Positions 1 to 12,932 are shown, numbered from the stretch's first letter. The stretch: DNA of 64,000 nucleotides from Ricinus communis (GCF_019578655.1 NC_063264.1:4526001-4590000); one strand, 5' to 3'. The notes: generated by a model from the letters alone, not told the origin. Translations and numbers: made by a program.

Positions 1-260
1 CTTTGTCAATTGCGGAAGGAAATAATGAATCCCAAACAAAGTATAAAAGTTAATAAAGAAATTTCACCACTCAAAAAAGAGAGGAATGAAATGGGGAAAA
101 AGGATTGCATAGGCAATCAATCAAGTATATGCAACAGAATCATACTCAACATAGAATAGAAGCACTGGAAATCTGGAATTCACAAATTTACAGCCATGAT
201 GTCAGAAAATAAAGAAAGCAGCTAAGAAGAAAGTAACTATTCCAAAAAGAAGGGACTAAC
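1..260 (-). other. Intron 1 of the fibrillin-4 gene (partial)
   Basis: This is the downstream side of the GTTAGT donor of the minus-strand first exon. It is AT-rich and non-coding. No acceptor that clearly restores the fibrillin reading frame is seen, so exon 2 lies beyond the left edge. Confidence 0.6.
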
Positions 261-536
261 CAGCAACTTGAGCTTCAAAGAAGCAACGAGCTTATTATTT
301 TCCCTTTCATTTCCAAAAGGAGGAGGAGGAGGAGGAGGGGGGGGGTCCAGGACAGGAACCTCGTCAAGAGCTGACTTAACAACAGGAAGACTTTTTCCGG
401 TGTTATTGTTGATGTAAAAAAGACGGCGTTTGGGGAAGGCTTTAATAGTAAATGAAGAAGAAGAAGAAGAAGAAGAGTGATTGATAAATGAAGAAGAAAA
501 AGAAGGTGGGTGAAGAAGAGAGGTTAGAGTATCCAT
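261..536 (-). CDS. FIB4: Fibrillin-4 / plastid-lipid-associated protein, first exon (partial)
   Basis: This is exon 1 of a gene that continues past the left edge. It reads on the minus strand from an ATG at 536 to a splice donor (CTG|GTTAGT) at 260/261, exactly 92 codons. An in-frame ATG nine codons upstream (563) exists, but MDTLTSLLHPPSF looks like the natural start of a Ser-rich chloroplast transit peptide. The exon continues through a Pro run (about residues 67-75) and ends in NNKLVASLKLKLL. Arabidopsis FIB4 (At3g23400) has the same layout, with ALKLKLL followed by the conserved SGLNRGL block, which here would lie in exon 2 outside the window. Fibrillins are plastoglobule or thylakoid lipid-associated proteins of the lipocalin-like PAP family. 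FIB4 is linked to plastoglobule plastoquinone content and oxidative stress tolerance. The identification rests on the exon end plus the neighbouring FAO and PHO1 genes, because the family domain itself is not visible. Confidence 0.72.
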
Positions 537-597
537 TTTCTTTTCTCCTTTTTTTGGGTTCAATTTTGTGGCTAAAGAAAATCAAAATGAAAAATGT

Positions 598-607
598 AAA
601 TATAAAT
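598..607 (-). promoter_or_regulatory. Possible TATA element of the fibrillin-4 gene
   Basis: On the minus strand the sequence reads TTATTTATATTTACA about 65 bases upstream of the chosen ATG. A TATA-like stretch at this distance fits a short leader. AT-rich surroundings make chance matches common. Confidence 0.3.
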
Positions 608-703
608 AAGGAGGAGAAATGAATGGGGTTAGCTTTTGCTTTTGGAATCTGAATTCCTTATTTCCATGGCGGTGATGATTCGCGTGTTTCCTATTTTATT
701 GTA

Positions 704-2086
704 GGGTTAATTACTAAATAAATCCAATTTTTTTTGCGTTTTCTCAATTTTATCTAAATCTCTTATTTCTTTTTATAATTTTACTCTAATTTGAAAACTT
801 AATTTCAATTGTATCCAACTAGGTTAAATTAAGAATTTTAAGTTGTGTGTTTGGTTTACGTGTCTGTCAACTAGGAAAAATGAAGAGTATTTTCAATAAT
901 ATCATTACTTACGTGGCATATAATATAAACCTCTTTTATGAAACTTTAAGCTACTGCGATCCTCACTCAATTCATGATATTCTTCAATCCAAAAATTAAA
1001 ATTGATAATTGATAATAAAAAAAAAACTTTAAATTATACTCTCCTTTTTATTCCTGGGTAAGTCTTCCAGCGATATCCATAGCTAAAGCTCTTTATTGCC
1101 GACTTCTAAGGCCTCGTCTTCCTTTGCCAAATAGAGGCTTCCTCTGAGTTTCATGTCATAAATAATATACATAATTAAAAAAACTTATTCTTTTTCCAAG
1201 TGGCAGATGATGTGTCTTTTTTAGTACTCGTAAATACACGAACAGTTCTTATAGTACGAGTAAGTTCACCACGAGGTCGATCTCTCAAAGAACTATGATG
1301 CTACTTATTATAAAGACTATTATCAACATAAAATAATAAAAGTAAATCTAAACACTCTAAATCAATATGTTGAATGATAATATTTATAAAGTAAAGTAAC
1401 TAAATAATAAATAAATATACAATGCAAATGTAAATACTTATTGATCTAAAACTATATACTAAAAACAGTATTTAATCTGGTCATTTACTTAATAATTTTT
1501 TTTTTATTTTAAGCTTAGATCTAATGAATGAGGTGATGATGTGACTTTTTTCCTAAATCACTCAAGCTAATGATGCAACTTAGGTTTCTTATACTAACAT
1601 AGATTAAAGTAAATATGATATTTCTAATACTTTTAACCTAAATATTTTTATAACAAATATTATTACTAATTGATATGATAGTCAACCAATAATAATAGAT
1701 AAAACTAATACATATATGAAGGTAAAGAAATCATTCATTAAATAAATAAATAACAAGGTTCGTACAAAAGTGAAAGGACTAAACTAAACACTTATGAAAA
1801 CTAGCATAATATATTTAACCCAATTAACCCAATGATCATGGTATTAAATAGAAAGATAAAAAATAATAATGTAAAAAACTCCATCTAGATCCATAATTTC
1901 TTCAAGTAGGAAGAAGATTGGTCCTCAATCTCCTTTTCTCGAAAAACCCCTTAGATCTTAAAAGAGTAATGCGAACTAGGCTAAAATGTCTATGAAAAAT
2001 TGTAGAGAATTATGGAGAGAATAATGGTGGGCAGGTATAGAGAGCAAATAGGAGAAAACTCTCATTTTTCTGAATTAGAATTTTCC

Positions 2087-2125
<39 letters not shown>

Positions 2126-2650
2126 AGAGTTTTCCTCTATATAAATCTTCATAGAGATAAGTATACTAATATAAGTATATCTAATAAATAAGACTTTAAG
2201 TATCTTTATCTCCACCAAATACTATCCCATAAATAATTGTTAATATAAATTCCAATAATTATATAAAATGTCCCTTGGACCTTGTAATTAGCAGTCCATG
2301 CGTCTTAATCTTGGGCCTTGATACGAACATGTCTAATTAAGTTTTTTTTAGCTCCATATTTTCTCATTTTTGCTAATATTACTGAAAATAGATAATTAAC
2401 CTTAAGTGGAGTAAAAACACATATTTTCACAATTTTATGTATAGAGCTCTAAAATAACTTTAAATATCTATATATAATTTGGACCGATCAGCAGACACGT
2501 CAACCATAAACACAAGCCAATTTATTAATTTAATTTAGTTGGATATAATTGAAATCAATTTTCCAAATTAGGATAAAATTGTCAAAATTAAAAGATTTGA
2601 GTAAATCTGAAAAAATATCAAAATATTTGGGTTTATTTGGTCTTTTAGCC
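704..2650. mobile_element. Non-autonomous MULE-like DNA transposon with long terminal inverted repeats
   Basis: The left end (704 to about 875, starting GGGTTAATTACTAAATAAAT) is matched in reverse complement by the right end (about 2480-2650, ending TTTATTTGGTCTTTTAGCC). Similarity extends about 170 bases inward and includes the shared ACGTGTCTG segment near 858 and its complement near 2493. Imperfect 9-base flanks (TTTATTGTA at 695-703, TTTGTTGGA at 2651-2659, 7 of 9 identical) look like an aged target duplication. Long TIRs and a duplication of about 9 bases are typical of Mutator-like elements. The 1.6 kb interior has no transposase frame and carries an (AT)n/(GA)n tract near 2089-2125, so it is non-autonomous. 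Superfamily assignment is inference. Confidence 0.65.
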
Positions 2651-2659
2651 TTTGTTGGA

Positions 2660-4320
2660 CGAGTGGATGTCTTAATAGCTATTAGAGGGAGAGAGAGAGA
2701 GAGAGATCGCTGTGTGGTGGCTCACGCCGACAGCATGTCGTCTTCTCTTTCGTATATGGACGGCATCTTCATTATCTTCTAGCGTTTTGCACTTCTATCA
2801 ATTACCATTTTACACGTTTCTTTTTAATAAACTCATTTGCAAACTACCACTTTATTTGTAATTCTTCCAATTAATTTCTATAATTAAAATATATTTTTCT
2901 TCTTTTTATTATCAAATATAAATTTTTCATTTTTCTTGTGTTTTCTAATTTTAATAGTTATTTACTTTTATTCAAAAATAATTATCACAAAATATTTAAT
3001 AACTCAAATTATTAATATAATTTTATTTTTTTAGGAATAAACTTTCATCTTTTGTTTAGATACAGAAAGTTTTTCTTTTAGTAATTTTAGGTTTTTGATG
3101 TTTTCTATTTTTCCTTTTTTACATAGACATTTAATTAATAGTAATTATAAAGTATATATCATATATTCATCCAGCATAAGGTTTAGAATTATTATTTGCA
3201 AAGTGAATATTAGTGATTAATAATATAAGATATTAGTTAAAAATAACGTGTGTTTTCTTCTAACTTTTACTAATTTTCATATTTCTATACATGAATTTAT
3301 TATTTAATTTATAAATTCTAAATTATATTTATAAAATTTAAATATACATCGAATGATAAATTCCTAATGTATAAATAACAAAATATTAATACATGTATTC
3401 CAAATATGCGCATGCTTTTTTTAATTTATAAAATTTATAAATTTATAAATTATGGTTTATATCCTAAATTAAATATAAATTAAATTGATGTTACCAACAT
3501 AATTATAAATTATTTTATAATTACTATTTTTCTAAAGCTAAAATAATTGAAGTGACATATTAATTAATAAATTAAGAACAGCCATAAGATTATATAATGT
3601 ATCAAAAAGTAAACACTGAGGTAAAAAATAATCTAAGCCTCAAATGGTAAAATATATCAGAAAATATTTTGACTCGAACGTTTTACTATTTAAAATAGTA
3701 GAATTTGAACCTGTTACCTTTTAATTCAAAGGCTTCACTCTTAGCACTCCACTAAGCAATCATTTACCTTAGGCTATCGTCAGTAACTTTCGGTTAAAAC
3801 TTATTTGATTTCCAATAAAACTTAAATTTTTAGGGAAAATTATCCGTCAAAATAAATGTAAAATTGATGGACCAATTTGTTCACTCAAAAGGAAAAAAAT
3901 AAAAATAAAAACTGAAAATATTCTAAAAATTAAATTTTTTATTTTTAAAAAGAGAAAAAGAAATAAATAGTAGCCCACCCATTTCAACCACCTTTTTGTT
4001 TTGGGCTGACCATTTTACCCACTTGAAGTTGAAAGAAAAGTAAGAAAGAAACCGCAGAAAACAAAACATTAAGAAAAAATAAAAACAAAAATTCAAAACT
4101 CAAAACAAGTTCCATTTCCCGCCCAAAAACGAACCCTGCCAATTTTAAACTCATAAAAATTCATAATTTTACATTAATTTCATCTATTTCCAAAACCCTA
4201 AAAGAAGTGTAAAAGATCATCTCTCTTGAATTCATTTCAAATTAAGAACCCAACTCTACTGTTGATTTATTTTCTACTTAATTAATTAATCTTTCAAAAA
4301 AAAGAAAAGAAAAGAAAAAC
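2660..4320. other. AT-rich intergenic region upstream of the KIN14B-interacting gene
   Basis: No gene is seen. A (GA)n tract near 2687-2706 sits beside a short GC-richer patch (to about 2770) whose open frame resembles nothing I know. Highly AT-rich DNA with a tRNA-like repeat (about 3620-3765) follows. The last 120 bases or so before the ATG are A-rich and C-rich, as in a plant 5' leader. I see no clear TATA box. Confidence 0.5.
3620..3765 (-). repeat. tRNA-derived SINE-like element
   Basis: Read on the minus strand, the segment has a box A-like stretch (TGGAGTGCTAAGAGTG, about 3741-3756) followed about 40 bases on by a box B-like stretch (GGTTCAAATTC, 3701-3711). This is the order and spacing of a polymerase III promoter in tRNA-derived SINEs. 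The anticodon-arm region does not fold into a clean tRNA, so it is a SINE head or a decayed tRNA. No target duplication was established. Confidence 0.4.
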
Positions 4321-7300
4321 ATGTCAGCCCCATCTACTCGCCGTCTTAAAGACCGAAATGGCACCACCGGAGCGAAAATCTCCGCCGTCCAAAAACCCGC
4401 AAAATCCCTAACCCCAATTTCAAACTCAAGTCCAAACCCTGATTCCGCTCTCAAAAAATCAGCTTCCGCAAAAGAGAATCCCAGGCTCAATTCTCGGATC
4501 CAGAAGCCCACGATCAAACCCGTTCCACGTGTGGATAAGGCTGCAGCGGCGGCGGTAGTTCCGGGAAGTGATGGCGGTGAAGGGCGGATGCGGTGGTCAA
4601 CGTCGTCGGTGCCCAGAGGTAGGAGTTCAAGTCCGTCCGAGTTCATTAGGGTTTTCAGAGACTCCAGGGTTTCTAAAGGAGAGAGTGACAATCGCGTGGT
4701 GTTGAGTGCAGGGAAAAAGAATAGAAATGTTAAAGATTGTGAAGAAAGTAGCGGGCTTAGTGTTGCAACAGTGAAAAAGAGTGGATTTTGCGATTTGAAT
4801 GATGTGAAAGTCGAGGAAAACGAGAATGGTTTTAAAGCTTCTAGTGGTAATTTAAATAAAGTGGCAAAATCAAGAGAGGTTAGTGATGTGAGTGATTCAA
4901 ATTTAGATTCAAAAGTACTAAAAGGTGTTAAGTTAGATAAGTTATGTGCAGATAATTCTGGGTCTGATATCAAAGTTGATAGCTTTAAGGAGCCGAGTGA
5001 TAACACTAGTAAAATTAAGGTTTCGGAGAATATTAAAGAAAAGGGTTTGATTGAAGAGGGTACTGGCAACAAGATTGGTGTTAAATATCCAAGCAAACTT
5101 CACGAGAAGCTTGCTTTTTTAGAGGGGAAAGTGAAGAGGATTGCATCTGATATTAAGAGGACTAAGGAGATGTTGGATATGAATAATCCTGATGCATCCA
5201 AGGTGGTACTTTCTGATATTCAGGACAAGATTTCAGGGATTGAGAAGGCAATTGGAAATGTCGGGGGTGGCGATTCGTCCAGAACTGGTGGAAATGAAGG
5301 TGGAGAAAATAATGTTGTCGGGAAAAATAAAGATGAGAAAGTGGATCAGGTGAAGGGTTCAATTAAAGGGCTGAACAATGAGGAACTTGAAGCAAGGCTT
5401 TTACCTCATCATAAGTTGCTTAGAAACCGAACATTATTGAAAGAACCATCCGGAAGTTCACAGGGTTGCGAGGACTCTATTGTTCCTGAATCAACTAGTG
5501 AATCAAAGGTCAAGGAGAAGTTGTTGAGTCCCATTGAAGAAAATCCAATAGCACTAGAGTTTTTGGCTTCACTTAATAAGGAGGACACGAAAGTAACTCT
5601 CAGAGAGACAACAGTGGATTTTGAAAATAGAGAAGTTAAAGAAACTGATGATGCTGCACCTTCAGGAAGACAAGATTCTTCAAGCATGTCCTACGGGAAG
5701 AGAGAGGAGGAGGTTGTTCTCACGACTGATGAGACATTTGATGAGTTTGATGACCAGGAAAATAGACCTGTGCTTGTAATCGGTGAGGAGACTGAAGATA
5801 CCTGTGTCTATCAAGTGAATGAAATAGGCACTAAAAGTTCGACAGGAGGATGGTTTGTGTCGGAGGGAGAGTCTGTTCTTCTTGCTCATGATGATGGGTC
5901 ATGCACCTTTTACGATATAGCTAATTGTGAGGTATGTACCGAGTCCTATTTCTACTTTTCTGTTTGATGAGGAATTTACATTTTGTACCATTCTTCTGGT
6001 CGTCTTGCATTTTGTGCATTCAGCGATTTAGTTAGCAGCGTGTAAGAATTATATTGTCGATAATGGCCCATGATTTATTTCAGGAAAAGGCTGTATACAA
6101 ACCTCCAGTGGGAGTCTCACCTAATATTTGGAGAGATTGCTGGATAATCCGTGCACCTAGTGCTGATGGATGCTCAGGGAGGTATGTTCTGGCTGCATCT
6201 GCTGGGGGTACTCTTGATTCAGGTTTTTGTTCATGGGATTTCTATACCAAAGATGTGCGAGCATTTCACATGGAGGATGGAGAAACAACCACTTCAAGAA
6301 CAGTACTAGGTACTTTACCCAACAGTGCTACATCTAGAAGAAATTCTTTGTCCAGCTCATTGTTGCCAGAAGCTCGTCAGTGGTGGTATAGACCATGTGG
6401 GCCTCTAATTATATCCACTGCCACCACCCAAAGGGGGGTCAAAATATTTGATGTACGCGATGGGGAGCAAATAATGAAATGGGAGGTGCAGAGGCCTGTT
6501 TTAGCAATGGATAATTCAAGTCCTGTGCAGTGGAGAAACAGAGGAAAAGTGGTAATAGCTGAAGCAGATACAATTTCAGTTTGGGATGTCAACTCTCTTA
6601 ACCAACAATCACTATTATCTATTTCTCTGTGTGGTCGAAAAGTCTCTGCTCTTCATGTGGTTAACACCGATGCTGAATTAGGTGGTGGAGTTCGGCAAAG
6701 GTAAAACTTTACTAGGTTCACTAGTCTTATATTTTTTTAATATTGTCTGTATTTCCTCCTTCACTTGGCTCTGGATGATGGGTTGTTCCTGAATGATTGA
6801 TATTCAAGTCTTTAGGCCTCAATTAGTTTGGTGTTTTTTGGTCAATTTTTCTTTCAGCCAATTATTTCCCAAGGATGATGAGGGTCAAGTGTTTCTGATT
6901 AGGACATATTGTCTTATTATAATATCAAGAGCCCAAAAAGAAGCCATGGTGATTTTCTTTAAAATTTTGTGTGATACTTGATATTGAAATTATTCTATAA
7001 GTTGGTAAAGCTGAAGAACCCGATGGAAGCCTGTTTTGCATCATGATTCTTATTTAATTCAATTGGTCAAATCAACTCGACTAATGCTTAGTCTAGTGTC
7101 TGTTTAAGTTCTCCTCTCTGTTTTTTCTATAGTCCTGATTGGCTTTTTTCTTTTTTCATTTTGTTTCTTCTACTTGTATGCAGTTACTCTATTCTGATAT
7201 GAAGATACGATTTGCACTTGACCAAAATGGAATTTATTAAATTTTTCATGGTGCTATTTTCTGATGTGTGGATTGTTATTCTTTCATGTCCTGTTCTACC

Positions 7301-8316
7301 AGAAGCCATCATGTTATCTTGATTTTGAAGCCCTGTTTCTGAAAATAGTATATCTCACGTCATGTTATCTATCTTTGCTCTTAATCATGCGTACCATCTC
7401 TCTAAAAAGTATGTACGTATTTATACATTTACGTCCGTATGTCATGTGCGTGTATTTGGTATTACCAATTGTGAATCGATGGACATCTGAATGAGTTTGT
7501 TATTTTTTTGGAAAAGCTTCCTACTGTTGCCGAAGTCTTTATTGGAATATGAACATGCTTTGCACCAGTGATTTATAAATATCATTCTTTGTCCAGTTGT
7601 TTGCTTCTCTCACTTCAATGGTCTTGATTTTGTTTTTATTAATTGGGAGACGGGTAGAGATAGTTGTACTGTTATACGGGCTGGATTTATTCTTCAGATT
7701 CTGCATTTTGAGGGCATGCATGGTGAAGTTATAGCAAAATGCACCTGATTGTTAAGTAATTGATTTTTTATTTTTTCAATGCAGAGTAAGTTCTGCAGAA
7801 GCTGAAGGGAATGATGGCGTGTTCTGCTCCCCCGACTCTATTAATATTTTAGACTTTCGCCATCCATCTGGGATTGGTTTAAAGATACCAAAACTTGGTG
7901 CCGGTGTACAGTCAGTTTTCACTCGTGGAGACTCGGTGTACATCGGCTGTACTAATACAAGGTCTGCAGGGAAAAAGCAACCTTGTGCACAGGTGCAACA
8001 GTTCTCATTGCGCAAACAGAGTTTGGTCAGCACTTACTCGATGCCAGAATCTAACGCTCACCCACATTACACGGCCATAACACAGGTTTGGGGAAATTCA
8101 GATTTTGTGATGGGTGTTTGTGGGCTGGGGCTGTTCGTCTTTGATGCCTTGGAGGATGACGGAGTGCAGTCTGTCACTGCTGATCAGAGTTGTACCCAAA
8201 ATGTTAAAGATGTTATTGGCCCAGATGACTTGTATTCCCCTTCTTTTGACTACTTGTCATCTCGTGTCCTCCTTATATCTAGAGATCGTCCAGCACTATG
8301 GAGGCACTTGTCATAG
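4321..8316 (+). CDS. KIN14B-interacting protein, WD40-like (At4g14310 type), complete
   Basis: Three exons give 919 residues: 4321-5931, 6084-6700 and 7785-8316, with GT-AG junctions and phases 0 and 2. The start MSAPSTRRLKDRNG and the whole layout match the Arabidopsis KIN14B-interacting protein At4g14310 (transducin/WD40 repeat-like superfamily). Residues 1-250 are basic, Ser-rich and low in complexity. About 255-315 is a predicted coiled coil (KLHEKLAFLEGKVKRIASDI). A short conserved patch, ELEARLLPHHKLLRNRT, sits near 356. From about residue 480, across exons 2 and 3, the protein is a degenerate beta-propeller with WD-like strands such as KIFDVRDG and ISVWDVNS. Known context: it binds the chloroplast-movement kinesin-like KIN14B (KAC family), so a cytoskeletal scaffold role is likely but not shown here. 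Intron 2 (6701-7784) is long and contains no coding sequence. Confidence 0.9.
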
Positions 8317-8696
8317 GTATAATATTATGCTGGATACTGTTGGTGTAATTTGTATCAGATAAGAGCACGGCCAGCATTGCCGGCAGCAGCTCTGTTATGT
8401 TCTACTGTATTTGTATGTTATGTGAGATTAAGAACGATGCTATATATCGAAGCAAAGCTTATTTAGATACAAACAGGATCTAGAGTACAGAGACCACATG
8501 TATATTTTTTTCTTAGTTATCAGAAGTGGGAATGCCTTATCCCTGATGATTATGAATGTAAAATAAGAACGGTTGATTGACGATGAAAACTGTATAGGCT
8601 TGTGTGCCCATGTGTAGCTAAAATTTGCTTAGCATTTGATCTTCGAACTAAATGGCTATATAATTTATAGATATATCTAAGATAAATGCCCAACAA

Positions 8697-8769
8697 TCCG
8701 TTGTAGTCTAGTCGGTCAGGATACTCGGCTCTCACCCGAGAGACCCGGGTTCGATTCCCGGCAACGGAA
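8697..8769 (+). tRNA. trnE-CTC: tRNA-Glu (anticodon CTC)
   Basis: This 73-base tRNA has a 7-bp acceptor stem (TCCGTTG with CAACGGA, 8762-8768) and an A discriminator. The D arm is TAGTCTAGTCGGTCAGGATA, the anticodon arm is CTCGG-CTCTCAC-CCGAG, and the T arm is CCGGG-TTCGATT-CCCGG. Anticodon CTC reads GAG (glutamate). No intron is present and CCA is not encoded, as expected for a nuclear gene. A CAA motif (about 8690) lies just upstream, and TTTT at 8774-8777 can end polymerase III transcription. Confidence 0.96.
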
Positions 8770-9840
8770 TGGAATATTTTATAAATGTTTTATCACCAAC
8801 ATAGCATGACATTCTGACATTTGCAGGATAATTCAAAGGAAAGCTGACAGATTGGACCAATTTTGTTTTAGCAAAAGAAAAAGGGAAAAAAAAAGGGCTT
8901 TTAACTATATGCAAAAAAGGAACTTTTTATCCATTGTGATCACATTTTGCATGCGTGAGAAATAATAATAGTTGAATATCTATGTCAGCACAAAATTTAA
9001 TTCCTAACGACTACATAATAACAATAAAAAACTTTGAGGGTTTCTTTAGCATTTCGAGTTAGGCAAGAAATGTGATTTCATAAATTTGCTTAGGATCGAT
9101 GTGGTGGCAAAGCAGCCAAATCATCGATGCTTCTTCTGTCAACGTCTGTAAAAAGAAATTTATGATAACAACACCCCTCCTACTTTCTCTCAACTACTCC
9201 TGCTTCCTGTACACGTGGCTACCAACACATATAGTGATAATTGATCGATGTAGTAAGTGTGTGTACGCCCTCGCTAGGGTTGTCGTCCCCCAGTACGACG
9301 CTCCAATCAAAATTAATATGTAAGTCTGACTTATTACTCAATTCATTTCATATTTAATTTTTTTAAAAAAATTAATAAAATTTCAATTATTTATTATTTT
9401 TATATATTAAATGAATCATTAATTTTTTTTTTTTTTTTATTAAATTCTTTCTTAATCCAAATAACCTCTTAAAAGTTACTCTTAATATTGAATGGAGAAA
9501 ATAATTTATTAAATATTAATTATATTTATTATTATTTTATGTTTTCCATTTAATAATAACATGAGATTATTATATATATATAAAACAATTAGTTTATAGT
9601 GAACTTAAAAAAAAAATCCACTTAGTTTTTCGATTTTGATTTTATTTTGAGTAGGAATTATATAATATTACCAATTCTTATCTTGATAAATCATTAAATA
9701 CACAAATTAAATGTATTAGTCGAAATATTCTTAAAATTATTGTGGACAACATAGATGACATATATAGTAAATGGACCGTCTCCTGTTATATATCTTGATT
9801 GAGTATGCTCTTATTTGAAATTATATGAAAACTTTTGCAA

Positions 9841-9965
9841 GTTATAGAGAGAGGAAACACCATCAACAATTAATGATGTGGAACTAATGTATTCTATTTT
9901 GTTTTTTTGGCTGATGTGGCGTTGATGATACATTATCAATTACTAATGGTGTTGGAGTGATATAC
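9841..9965. repeat. Small imperfect palindrome, MITE-like
   Basis: AACACCATCAACAATTAATG (9856-9875) is matched in reverse complement, with a few differences, by ATCAATTACTAATGGTGTT (about 9935-9953). The short T-rich centre makes a foldback of about 100 bases. No clear target duplication was found. Confidence 0.35.
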
Positions 9966-10320
9966 TTAAAAAACTAATAGAATAAACTAAGAAATTTGAT
10001 TTGTTAAGAAAAATAAGGTATATACAAAAAAAAAAAAAGAAAAAACATATCTATTCAATCCCATAGGGTACTTTTTGGCAAAACGCCAAAAGAAATTAAC
10101 TCTTGTATTTTTAGAAAAAGTCAATTAAGTATCTAATATTTGTTTTGGTGCACTTAGACTTTATGCCTTTTTAGAATAACTCAATTAAATTCTAATTGCT
10201 AACATGTTAACCTACTAAAATGAAATCAATATTGTAATAACACATATATTATAAATTTTAAAATGCATAAACACCAATACATGCAAGTTCATATATACAT
10301 TCTAATTAATGATATTGGTA

Positions 10321-10485
10321 TTTTTTTAATTTTTTTTATTCATAAGACGGCCAAATAACCATAGATTATACAACATAGATAGTTATCTCCCTACACTCGC
10401 TATAAAAACAAAAATTCATATAGTATGAAGGAAAAAATTCGAACGCGAGACCTCTCACTCTCAAGAATGAACGTTCTTGACATTT
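10321..10485 (-). repeat. SINE-like repeat, copy 1
   Basis: On the minus strand the order is a head with GAGAGGTCTCGCGTTCGAA (box B-like), a middle with TTTTTATAGCGAGTGTAGGG, and a tail with AATCTATGG before a run of A/T. The same order occurs on the plus strand at 42391-42560 and about 30760-30893. Dispersed copies with a shared box B and an A/T-rich tail indicate a short retroposed element. Confidence 0.5.
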
Positions 10486-12926
10486 TTTTGATTGTACTTG
10501 TTGTTGCGACTTTAATATTTTTATATTTTTTAAAAGATTAATGTATGAAATGCATAGGTGTTTTCGTAATTTTGAGGTAATTATTTTATTAAGAAATTTA
10601 TTGTGTTTTATTATATAATTTTTATTTTATTTTTGAAGTCTCACCATTAAATAAAAATATTACCCGTTTTAAGAAAAATTTAAGATTTGAATGCAAGAAA
10701 ATTAAATTTTAGTGTTTAATTGAGTTTCTATAAAGAGTCAACAACAGAAAAGAAAAAGAAAAAAAAAGGGGATTTTAACAATCTGCTTGCCTCACACTCC
10801 TGCAACAAGAAAACTTAAATTCATAAACAAACTTAAATTGCATCTAAAAAGTGAGCAGAAAGCAACACCCTCTTCTTCCAATAAATTCCATGAGACAAAA
10901 AAGCAGATGCGGTCCTCATATTTGCTTTAATAGCACAGCCCTCCACTCCATTTCTCTGATAATTCTTTTTATTATTATTTCAGGTACTAAAAACACAACA
11001 CATTATTATTCGCCATATTTCTATCTGCAAGGAGAACAGATGGATTGGGACGTATATCAGAACTTTAATACTCCTTCAATGTATATGTATAAGTAATCAG
11101 AAAGACACTTAAAAAATAAAATTTTTAATATATATATTATAGAGCATATGAAATTAGATCTTACATAAAGTCTTGATGATTGGAGTTGTCTAGAAAGAAA
11201 ATCAGATTGAGTTTGAGACTTATCCAACCATATAATTATATTTCTTTTGTTCTTTTCAGAAAATATAATAAATGTAAGGATAAAGGGATAACATTGGCCT
11301 TATAATTTTCTTTTAGCTATTTTTATATATAGTTAGTATCATATGACAGATACCTGTCTTTTCGACTGAAAAAGCATTTTTGCTCTTCAGCTTCTTAATC
11401 ATATTTGCAATTCTATTTTAATTTTTTGACATGCAAGATTTTGGAATTACATATTTGATCCCTTCTTGAGTTAAAGACACTATCTACCATTTTTAAATTC
11501 AATAAGTTGAGGTACTTAATTGTACTGAAAATCTTCAACCATAGGAAATGAAATGGTCGAAATTTATGAGAAGTGCAAAAAACTGTTCGGACCAAAAAGG
11601 AATGAAATGGATAATAATTCCTGACTAAAACCCAGAAAATGAGAAAACTAACGCAGAGAACATTCAGGAACTAACCTGTAATTCTTCATCATTTAATTTC
11701 AGTTACACCTGATCCAGATTAACTAATTAGGCGAGACAAGGTTAGGATATTTATTCCTTAAACCCAATCACCATTTACCTCGTTTCCATGTGACGTTAAA
11801 TAATTGTTCTAAGAGTATTATTATTATGTAATATATATATATTTTTTTTATGTTACATGGGTCCCAAAGGACCAAGGATACCTTCTCATTTCAGGTAAAA
11901 TAAAATATGGTGGATCATTTTTGGAAAAGTTTCATTGAAGTAGAAAGAAGGGAAAAAAAGGGTATGGCAACATCTTATCATGGTCTTTGCCTTTGGCATG
12001 ATAGTTGTTAGTTTAAAGATTTATATTAAGATTCTTGATAAAAATTTAAAAAATAGAAACTGATAATTGATTTATTGAGTTATTGATTATATCAGTTGTA
12101 TTTTAATTTTTTTTATTAGCTGACAGTGATTTGATTTTTTTATTTATTTAGATACTATTATCCTTATTAAAATTTATTAATAATAATTTACTATAAATTG
12201 ATATCATATAATTATATTTTTATATTTTATAATAAATAATATTATTTTAAAATTATTTTTAATAATTAAATAAGTAAAATATTTATAATTATGGTATTTG
12301 AAATTAAAAATTTTTATTAGTAGAATTTAAATTTAAATTTCTACTTTTAAAATAATTTTTAAATTTCTTTAATAAAATTAACTATAATATTTTTAATTAC
12401 TATAAATTATTTTTATTAACTTATATTATCGAATATAATATAATAAAATAAAATATATTTAACGATTAATTATACCATCAATGGTCATTTAACATTCTAA
12501 CAACAACCGCTAATAAAATTTTATCAAATGATTTAATTTATCAACCAATCAAACAGAACCCACGTCTGCCTTTCATTTTCCCGAAGCCATGAGTTCTACT
12601 CATTTATTTACTTTATTCCTTTTATCTCTTTGAGATTCTTATTTCTATGAGATTATAGTTGATTTTCTCAAAAAAAAAAAAAGAGCTGTTATATATAAAA
12701 GGCTTATGTCTAGTGATTTATTTTAAGAATATAATTGATATATTTAGATTTTAGGATATTTTGTGACATTAACTGTAATTTTTTTTTCTAACATCTTTGA
12801 TATATCATAAATAAATAGACCGGGTTTGGCAGTTCTATGCACATAACTCCAGAAAAGTCATGAGTTTGTATTATTGGTCATAACAGAAGCAATAATTAGA
12901 AACTTTTCCTCCCACCATCACAGCCC

Positions 12927-12932
12927 TATAAA
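12927..12932 (+). promoter_or_regulatory. TATA box of the FAO gene
   Basis: CTATAAAG lies 81 bases upstream of the ATG, which predicts transcription starting near 12957 and a 5' leader of about 50 bases rich in A and G. Confidence 0.6.

Larger units (their letters stand above)
8770..12900. other. Intergenic region between tRNA-Glu and the alcohol oxidase gene
   Basis: About 4.1 kb with no convincing gene. A GC-richer patch at about 9090-9310 has an open frame without recognisable similarity. A small imperfect palindrome (9841-9965) and a SINE-like copy (10321-10485) are listed separately. Poly-A, poly-T and AT runs make up most of the rest. Confidence 0.55.

Noticed and set aside
4278..5096. 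272-residue open frame antisense to exon 1 of the KIN14B-interacting gene
   Set aside because: It is a Ser/Leu/Phe-rich mirror of the coding strand, as expected from the opposite frame. It has no motif, and the sense frame matches a known protein with proper splice sites.
7264..7494. Open frame inside intron 2 of the KIN14B-interacting gene
   Set aside because: It is T-rich intron sequence with no similarity. The flanking donor and acceptor give a perfect in-frame join without it.
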